From NCBI GenBank assembly GCA_937928035.1, contig CALFWA010000271.1:1-12358 (forward strand): a DNA stretch of 12,358 nt. Direction: 5' to 3'. A program made the translations under genes and the position numbers. Positions 1 through 12,358 of the stretch are shown here, piece after piece. This DNA comes from an uncultured Caldilinea sp. (GTDB taxonomy: Bacteria > Chloroflexota > Anaerolineae > Caldilineales > Caldilineaceae). Positions within the stretch are counted from its first letter, which is position 1. Each line of letters opens with the position of its first letter. A model generated the notes under the pieces. That model worked only from the letters and a program-made list of their open reading frames with translations. It made no database searches and was not told the DNA's origin.

Positions 1-241
1 TGTGCATGTGCGCCTGCAGCGACGGCGGCGTTGCGGCGCGCCAGCTTTGGCCGCCGTCCTCGGTGAGGAGCAGCGCGTCTTCGGTGAGCACCCAAGCTGT
101 ACGTGTGTCGAGCGCTGCAAAACTCTCCAACGTGCCGGGAACCTGCCGCACCGACCGCCCGTCTTGACTCGCGCTGCCCCGGGGCGCAAACATCGCCAGA
201 GCAACGAGGAGGAGAAAGGGTATTCCCCACCATTTCTTCAT
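1..241 (-). CDS. Secreted Asp-box (BNR-like) repeat protein, N-terminal part only
   Basis: This is the first 80 codons of a gene that runs off the left edge. Translated from the ATG at 241 it begins MKKWWGIPFLLLVALAMFAP, a typical signal peptide (KK, hydrophobic core, likely cleavage after the SAS at about residue 25). About 40 residues later comes a stretch ending LTEDGGQSWR. This matches the Asp-box (S/T-x-D-x-G-x-x-W) seen in sialidase/BNR, Ycf48-like and other beta-propeller proteins, preceded by the usual strand pattern (AWVLTEDALLL). The start is supported by GGAGAG at 251-256, 9 nt upstream, and by a promoter at 284-311. The gene diverges from the GH1 gene. Function beyond an exported propeller-type protein cannot be called from this fragment; it could equally be a photosystem-assembly-like or sialidase-like protein. 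Confidence 0.72.
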   Translation of the reverse strand, partial: MKKWWGIPFLLLVALAMFAPRGSASQDGRSVRQVPGTLESFAALDTRTAWVLTEDALLLTEDGGQSWRAATPPSLQAHMH

Positions 242-282
242 GAGTTTCGACTCTCCAGTGATGCAAGATTCCTTGGCTACTC

Positions 283-291
283 TGTTATAAT
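283..291 (+). promoter_or_regulatory. Extended -10 promoter for the GH1 gene
   Basis: The sequence TGT followed by TATAAT (286-291) is a perfect extended -10 element (TGnTATAAT). No good -35 is visible about 17 bp upstream, which extended -10 promoters can tolerate. Initiation near 298 would give an untranslated leader of about 270 nt before the ATG at 569. Confidence 0.55.
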
Positions 292-311
292 GGCGCAAAC
301 AGCGCAGCCAA
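284..311 (-). promoter_or_regulatory. Promoter for the left-edge secreted protein gene
   Basis: Read on the minus strand, TTGGCT (306-311) and TATAAC (284-289) are separated by 16 bp. Transcription would start near 277, giving a 5' UTR of about 36 nt that contains the GGAGAG ribosome binding site. The -10 overlaps the forward -10 of the GH1 promoter on the shared TTATAA. Confidence 0.6.
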
Positions 312-347
312 TCGCTTGTATCCATCGAACGATTGCACCGAACGGAA

Positions 348-381
348 AGTTGCACTGCTCTTTAAAATCGCAGGTGCAACT
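348..381 (+). other. Stem-loop in the GH1 leader
   Basis: AGTTGCAC at 348-355 is complementary to GTGCAACT at 374-381. The stem continues with TGC (356-358) against GCA (370-372), with one bulged G at 373. The result is an 11-bp stem closing an A/T-rich loop (359-369). It lies in the predicted transcribed leader and its 3' arm overlaps the first unit of the tandem repeat. No U-tract follows, so it is not a standard terminator. Confidence 0.55.
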
Positions 382-521
382 CTCAGCCGCCCACTCTCGG
401 CGGAACGCGAAGCCTGGCTCCATTCGAGGAAGCGCCTGTCAATCATCGCAGGGGCGGCTCTCTGTCGCCCGCTCTCGGCGGAACACAAGATTTGGCTCAT
501 TTGAGGAAGCGCTGCTACGAG
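367..521 (+). repeat. Two tandem copies of a ~78-bp repeat in the GH1 leader
   Basis: Copy 1 starts at 367 and copy 2 at 445, both beginning ATCGCAGG. They share the blocks CTCTCGGCGGAAC (394-406 and 472-484) and GAGGAAGCG (426-434 and 503-511). Between these blocks the copies differ by substitutions and one single-base gap. Each copy contains a short hairpin: CCGCC/GGCGG at 387-391/399-403, and TCGCC/GGCGG at 465-469/477-481, where the C-to-T change keeps a G-U pair. A translation frame stays open through the repeats from the window edge, but the ribosome binding site at 553 and GH1 homology start at 569, so the repeat is read here as leader RNA or regulatory DNA. The rest of 242-568 holds only the divergent promoters and the 348-381 stem-loop. 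Confidence 0.7.
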
Positions 522-568
522 CAGCGCATACTTTTAACCAATTTTCAAAAATAGGAGCACGAAAAATC

Positions 569-1930
<1,362 letters not shown>

Positions 1931-1937
1931 GGCGCAG

Positions 1938-3766
<1,829 letters not shown>

Positions 3767-3823
3767 AGAAGTTTTAGCCCCTTTTTATCTTTCTCCTTGA
3801 CTTGGTCTATTGCACTCGTAGCG

Positions 3824-3839
3824 TCCGGCGAAGGCCGAA
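3824..3839 (-). other. Small hairpin between permease and binding-protein genes
   Basis: In minus-strand RNA, UUCGGC pairs with GCCGGA (one G-U) around a CUUC tetraloop. There is no following U-tract, so it is not an intrinsic terminator. It may protect the downstream mRNA segment, as intercistronic hairpins in binding-protein operons often do. The 92-nt gap holds nothing else recognisable. Confidence 0.3.
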
Positions 3840-3858
3840 CCCACGCATCACGCACCCC

Positions 3859-4680
<822 letters not shown>

Positions 4681-4704
4681 CCTTGCCTTCTCCTTTTTAT
4701 CGAT

Positions 4705-4739
4705 AAAAAACGCCCCAGGGTCGCAAGACCCCTGGGGCG
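4705..4739 (-). terminator. Second intrinsic terminator, directly upstream of ribX
   Basis: In the transcribed (minus) direction a near-perfect hairpin, CGCCCCAGGG pairing with CCCTGGGGCG plus an inner TC/GA pair and one bulge, closes a 4-nt loop. It is followed at once by TTTTTT (4705-4710). This is a textbook Rho-independent terminator located between the riboswitch and the first gene, with its T-tract only about 10 nt before the ribX Shine-Dalgarno. It must be bypassed for the operon to be expressed, so it is probably a second conditional stop, or a hairpin limiting basal expression. Confidence 0.85.
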
Positions 4740-4787
4740 AAAAACCAGCCTGTTGCAACTTTCTGCATAAGTCTTTCTTGCCGCCGA

Positions 4788-4820
4788 CGCAGAACAGGCA
4801 AACGCGCCTGTTCGTATGCG
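4788..4820 (-). other. Stem-loop between the two leader terminators
   Basis: GAACAGGC (4792-4799) is perfectly complementary to GCCTGTTC (4806-4813) around a 6-nt loop. The stem is extended by CGCA (4788-4791) with TGCG (4817-4820) across a 3-nt bulge. No U-tract follows. It sits in the unexplained 190-nt segment between the riboswitch terminator and the ribX-proximal terminator, so it is a candidate part of an additional regulatory RNA. Confidence 0.5.
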
Positions 4821-4825
4821 AGCAT

Positions 4826-4857
4826 GCAAGCTGCAATTGTGGCAAGCTGCAATTGTG
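4826..4857. repeat. Perfect 16-bp tandem direct repeat in the ribX leader
   Basis: GCAAGCTGCAATTGTG occurs twice without a gap (4826-4841 and 4842-4857) and without mismatch. The second copy extends into an inverted repeat GCTGCA-ATTG-TGCAGC (846-861 of the 4000 block, i.e. 4846-4861), which folds as a 6-bp hairpin in RNA. The repeat could bind a protein or provide alternative pairings upstream of the second terminator. Confidence 0.8.
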
Positions 4858-4920
4858 CAGCCAGGAGCGATGCCCTGCCGCACGCTTGATGCAAATGCAT
4901 TCACCAGCGCTGCACTGTGG

Positions 4921-4953
4921 ACAACAAAAACCCGGAGCCGAAAGGTCTCCGGG
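4921..4953 (-). terminator. FMN riboswitch expression-platform terminator
   Basis: In the transcribed direction CCCGGAG (4953-4947) pairs with CTCCGGG (4937-4931), with an inner CC/GG around TTTC, followed by TTTTTGTTGT. It is a classical intrinsic terminator about 50 nt after the aptamer. The riboswitch 3' end carries GGAGCC (5006-5001), exactly complementary to GGCTCC (4939-4934) in the terminator's descending arm. That pairing would form an antiterminator when the aptamer is unliganded. Confidence 0.85.
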
Positions 4954-5000
4954 ACATAGGTTGCCTCCAATACAGCACGGCGACTGCCCTGCTGTCTGCT

Positions 5001-5198
<198 letters not shown>

Positions 5199-5213
5199 AT
5201 TCAATTGCTTATA

Positions 5214-5272
<59 letters not shown>

Positions 5273-5288
5273 AGCGTCGTTAAGCGCA

Positions 5289-6782
<1,494 letters not shown>

Positions 6783-6857
6783 TGCTCTTTACCTCTGGTG
6801 TTCGGGCAGTTCATCAGGATGGAACATGATAAAAAGGGTTTTCAGAGCGAACTTGTG

Positions 6858-6887
6858 GTCATTTCTGCATGTGTCATTTCTGCATGT
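6858..6887. repeat. Perfect 15-bp tandem repeat, putative xylB operator
   Basis: GTCATTTCTGCATGT occurs twice head to tail (6858-6872 and 6873-6887) with no mismatch. It begins directly after the xylB -10 (6888-6893) and covers about -6 to +24 of the predicted transcript. This is where a repressor would block initiation or early elongation. No regulator gene is nearby, so the binding protein is unknown. Confidence 0.75.
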
Positions 6888-6916
6888 ATGGTAGTAAAAG
6901 TAGAGAAGGGTGTCAA
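6888..6916 (-). promoter_or_regulatory. xylB promoter
   Basis: On the minus strand a perfect TTGACA (6911-6916) is followed after 17 bp by TACCAT (6888-6893). Transcription would start near 6881, giving a 5' UTR of about 100 nt with the tandem repeat at its start. Confidence 0.75.
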
Positions 6917-6955
6917 TTGGCAGGAGCGCCTTGAGCGTTGCGCTGCGCGTTTTTA

Positions 6956-6964
6956 TGATATAAT
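6956..6964 (+). promoter_or_regulatory. Extended -10 promoter for HMG-CoA reductase
   Basis: TGA followed by TATAAT (6959-6964) is a perfect extended -10. No convincing -35 lies 17 bp upstream. Initiation near 6971 gives a leader of about 55 nt that ends with GGAGG (7015-7019), 6 nt before the ATG. Confidence 0.65.
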
Positions 6965-7025
6965 CCGCTGCAACCAACACGCCGACCGGTTCACCCCTTC
7001 TCAACAACAAAAACGGAGGAAAAGC

Positions 7026-8570
<1,545 letters not shown>

Positions 8571-8620
8571 GAGACGAGAGCAGGAGACGGGGCTGGAGGA
8601 CCGAGGGCAGGAGACGAAAG
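8571..8620 (+). repeat. Purine-rich GAGACG repeat between HMG-CoA reductase and XdhC-N genes
   Basis: The 54-nt gap is almost all purine on the plus strand. It repeats GCAGGAGACG (8580-8589 and 8607-8616) with a degenerate unit before it (GAGACGAGAG, 8571-8580). The second copy supplies the AGGAG used as the ribosome binding site of the next gene (11 nt from its ATG). It may be simple-sequence expansion in the intergenic region. Confidence 0.5.
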
Positions 8621-8624
8621 ATGT

Positions 8625-8942
8625 ATGCGTGAGTTGATGCCTACGTTGGAGCGATGGCGTAATCAACAGAAGCGCATTGCGCTTGCCACCGTCGTGCGCA
8701 TCTACGGCTCGGCGCCGTTGCCGCTCGGCTCGAAGATGGCGATCTCGTCTGCAGGCGAGATGGCCGGTTCGGTCAGCGGCGGCTGCGTCGAAAGCGCAGT
8801 TGTGCAGGAGGCGCTGGAGGCGTTGCGCAGTGGCCGCCCCAAGCTGCTCACCTATGGCATCGCCGACGAGGTGGCGCAGAGCGTCGGCCTGGCGTGCGGC
8901 GGCGTGATCGAGGTGTTCGTTGAGCCATTGCCGGAGGTTTGA
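8625..8942 (+). CDS. XdhC/CoxI N-terminal-domain protein (stand-alone)
   Basis: A 105-residue protein consisting only of the XdhC_CoxI domain (Pfam PF02625 type). Diagnostic motifs are ALATVVRIYGSAP (19-31), GSKMAISSAGEMAGSVSGGC with C54, and VGLACGGVIEVFVEPL with C91. XdhC-type proteins bind molybdenum cofactor, help its sulfuration and deliver it to molybdenum hydroxylases such as xanthine or CO dehydrogenase. The Rossmann half found in full XdhC is missing here, but a separate gene 88 nt downstream provides one. The two proteins may work as a pair. AGGAG at 8609-8613 precedes the ATG; there is no terminator after HMG-CoA reductase, so the two may share a transcript. The length and clean ends argue for a real short gene, not a truncated remnant. 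Confidence 0.85.
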   Translation: MRELMPTLERWRNQQKRIALATVVRIYGSAPLPLGSKMAISSAGEMAGSVSGGCVESAVVQEALEALRSGRPKLLTYGIADEVAQSVGLACGGVIEVFVEPLPEV

Positions 8943-8962
8943 TCCATCAAGGGAGGCGAGGC

Positions 8963-9010
8963 ATGAAAAGCGCTCATTCTTCCTTTGGTGGAACGCGGCG
9001 TCCGTCATAG
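8963..9010 (+). CDS. Possible 15-residue small ORF between the xdhC genes
   Basis: AAGGGAGGCGAGG directly precedes an ATG that opens a 15-codon frame (MKSAHSSFGGTRRPS) ending in TAG. The ribosome binding site is better than that of either neighbour. The frame ends 7 nt before the TATAAT of the next gene. No family is recognised. It may be a true microprotein, a coupling leader, or the remnant of a shortened gene; the coding evidence is only the start context. Confidence 0.25.
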   Translation: MKSAHSSFGGTRRPS

Positions 9011-9016
9011 ATGCTC

Positions 9017-9022
9017 TATAAT
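9017..9022 (+). promoter_or_regulatory. TATAAT box for leaderless transcription of xdhC
   Basis: A perfect TATAAT ends 8 nt before the ATG at 9031, and no ribosome binding site fits in between. Initiation 7-9 nt downstream of the box would start the mRNA at or next to the start codon. No -35 is visible. Confidence 0.5.
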
Positions 9023-9030
9023 GGATCAAT

Positions 9031-9774
9031 ATGGCCGGGACGGACGCATCGATCTATCGTCAGTTTGAAGAAGCTGTGCGCAAGGGCCGACTGGTCGCTA
9101 TGGCGACGGCGCTGACCGGCCCGACCATCGGCGCAAAGATGCTTCTCTGGCCCGATGGCAGGTCGGAGGGTTCTCTGGGAGAGCCGACGCTCGACGCTGT
9201 GGCGCGTGAACGGGCCGCGCAGGTCTTTGCTTCGCTGCGACCGGAGCGGCTCACCGTCGAGACGGCGGGCGGGCCGGTCGAGTTGTTTCTCGATGTGCAG
9301 CCGCCGCCCCCGCGCCTCTGGATTGTCGGCGCAGTGCATATTGCTGCGGCTTTGGTGACATACGCGCGCACGCTCGGCTTCTACACCATCGTCATCGATC
9401 CCCGCACCGCCTTCGCCGCCCCAGAGCGTTTCCCTCACGCCGACGAGCTGGTCACGCGCTGGCCCGACGCCGTCTTTGCGGAGGTCGGCCTGGACGAGAG
9501 TGCCTGCGTCGTCGTGTTGACGCACGATGAAAAGATCGACAACCCTGCGCTGGCGATGGCGTTGCGCAGCCCGGCGCGATATATTGGCGCGCTCGGCTCG
9601 CGGCGCACGCATGCAAAGCGCGCAGCGGCGCTCAAGGCGCTTGGGCTGGAGGACGCACAGATCGCCCGCATCCATGCGCCGATCGGCCTCGACATCGGCG
9701 CGCGGCGACCTGAAGAGATTGCGCTGGCGATCATGGCAGAGATCGTGGCGGTGATGAACGGGAAAATAGAGTAG
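9031..9774 (+). CDS. xdhC: XdhC family molybdenum-hydroxylase maturation protein
   Basis: A 247-residue protein with two parts. Residues ~15-90 are a divergent XdhC_CoxI domain (VAMATALTGPTIGAKMLLWPD). Residues ~94-245 are the XdhC C-terminal Rossmann domain, with LWIVGAVHIAAALVTYARTL at its nucleotide-binding turn (GAVH variant of GAGH), then VLTHDEKIDNPAL and YIGALGSRRTHAKR, both typical of the family. The N-domain lacks the SGGC cysteine that the 8625 gene has, so the two look complementary. The role is sulfuration and insertion of molybdopterin cofactor into xanthine/CO/aldehyde-type dehydrogenases, none of which is encoded here. The start has no Shine-Dalgarno but a TATAAT 8 nt upstream, suggesting a leaderless mRNA. 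The aminotransferase gene follows after 15 nt, so the two are probably co-transcribed. Confidence 0.88.
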   Translation: MAGTDASIYRQFEEAVRKGRLVAMATALTGPTIGAKMLLWPDGRSEGSLGEPTLDAVARERAAQVFASLRPERLTVETAGGPVELFLDVQPPPPRLWIVGAVHIAAALVTYARTLGFYTIVIDPRTAFAAPERFPHADELVTRWPDAVFAEVGLDESACVVVLTHDEKIDNPALAMALRSPARYIGALGSRRTHAKRAAALKALGLEDAQIARIHAPIGLDIGARRPEEIALAIMAEIVAVMNGKIE

Positions 9775-9789
9775 AGGAGGGAGGATGCG

Positions 9790-11100
<1,311 letters not shown>

Positions 11101-11219
11101 GGTTTCGTTGTTGGGCGGGAGAGCTACCTGTGCTTAACCAACGCAATGTGTGGGAACGGCTCGAACAGGAGGACAGTTTGCCAGACGCGTTGCGGCGCAA
11201 GTTGAATGGCGCTCTTCGA

Positions 11220-12294
<1,075 letters not shown>

Positions 12295-12358
12295 GAATTG
12301 GGCTGGAAATTTGCAACCTTTTGCGCGATCCTGCGTATTGATTGACGACAAAGTGATC

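Noticed and set aside
367..521. CRISPR-like interpretation of the tandem repeat
   Set aside because: There are only two imperfect ~78-bp units with internal conserved blocks, no spacer pattern and no cas genes.
2..568. In-frame N-terminal extension of the GH1 gene back to the window edge
   Set aside because: It crosses a promoter, the repeat leader and an antisense signal-peptide gene; GH1 homology and a ribosome binding site start at 553-569.
4681..4845. N-terminal extension of the permease upstream of 4680
   Set aside because: It would translate through a strong terminator from a TTG with no ribosome binding site; the sequence is not permease-like.
4697..4900. 67-codon minus-strand frame across the second ribX-leader terminator, a possible leader peptide
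   Set aside because: The frame does cross the terminator, so translation could disrupt it, but no good ribosome binding site precedes its ATG and no run of regulatory codons is seen. Kept only as a possibility.
6798..7025. Upstream in-frame extension of HMG-CoA reductase
   Set aside because: It covers the xylB operator and the TATAAT of the gene itself; GGAGG lies 6 nt before the ATG at 7026.

Overview
The window is a GC-rich bacterial chromosome segment with nine complete genes, one gene cut by the left edge, and an unusually readable set of promoters and RNA leaders. Gene content points to a Chloroflexota bacterium, possibly Caldilinea-like. The signs are an FMN-riboswitch-controlled RibXY-type riboflavin ABC importer, a class I HMG-CoA reductase with an extra N-terminal domain, a split XdhC pair, a UvsE repair enzyme, and two genes that look leaderless. 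The assignment is inference from gene content; no 16S rRNA or other definitive marker is present.

Layout. Positions 1-241 (minus) hold the start of a secreted Asp-box (BNR-like) protein that runs off the window. It diverges from a GH1 beta-glucosidase (569-1930, plus), and the two promoters share one symmetric TTATAA core. The GH1 leader of about 270 nt carries an 11-bp hairpin and two copies of a ~78-bp repeat that each fold into a small hairpin. Tail to tail with GH1 lies a three-gene minus-strand operon: permease (4680-3859), lipoprotein binding protein (3766-2753) and ATPase (2756-1938). Its 5' leader holds a sigma70-type promoter, a full FMN riboswitch, an intrinsic terminator, about 190 nt of structured sequence with a perfect 16-bp tandem repeat, and then a second strong intrinsic terminator just before the first ribosome binding site.

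Xylulokinase (6782-5289, minus) lies upstream of the riboflavin operon on the same strand. Its promoter (TTGACA-17-TACCAT) is followed at once by a perfect 15-bp tandem repeat that looks like an operator. Divergent from it, an extended -10 promoter drives HMG-CoA reductase (7026-8570), probably with a small XdhC/CoxI N-domain protein (8625-8942). A second, leaderless-looking promoter drives a longer XdhC-type protein (9031-9774) and a class III PLP aminotransferase (9790-11100). A convergent uvsE gene (12257-11220, minus), also apparently leaderless, closes the window.

How the genes work together. The riboswitch and ABC genes form one coherent unit: vitamin B2 import switched off when FMN is abundant. 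GH1 and xylulokinase suggest use of plant-derived sugars. HMG-CoA reductase indicates mevalonate-based isoprenoid synthesis. The XdhC proteins mature molybdenum hydroxylases, but no such enzyme is encoded here. The most novel signals are regulatory: the second attenuator-like segment after the FMN riboswitch, the tandem repeats in the xylB and GH1 control regions, and the HMG-CoA reductase fusion.
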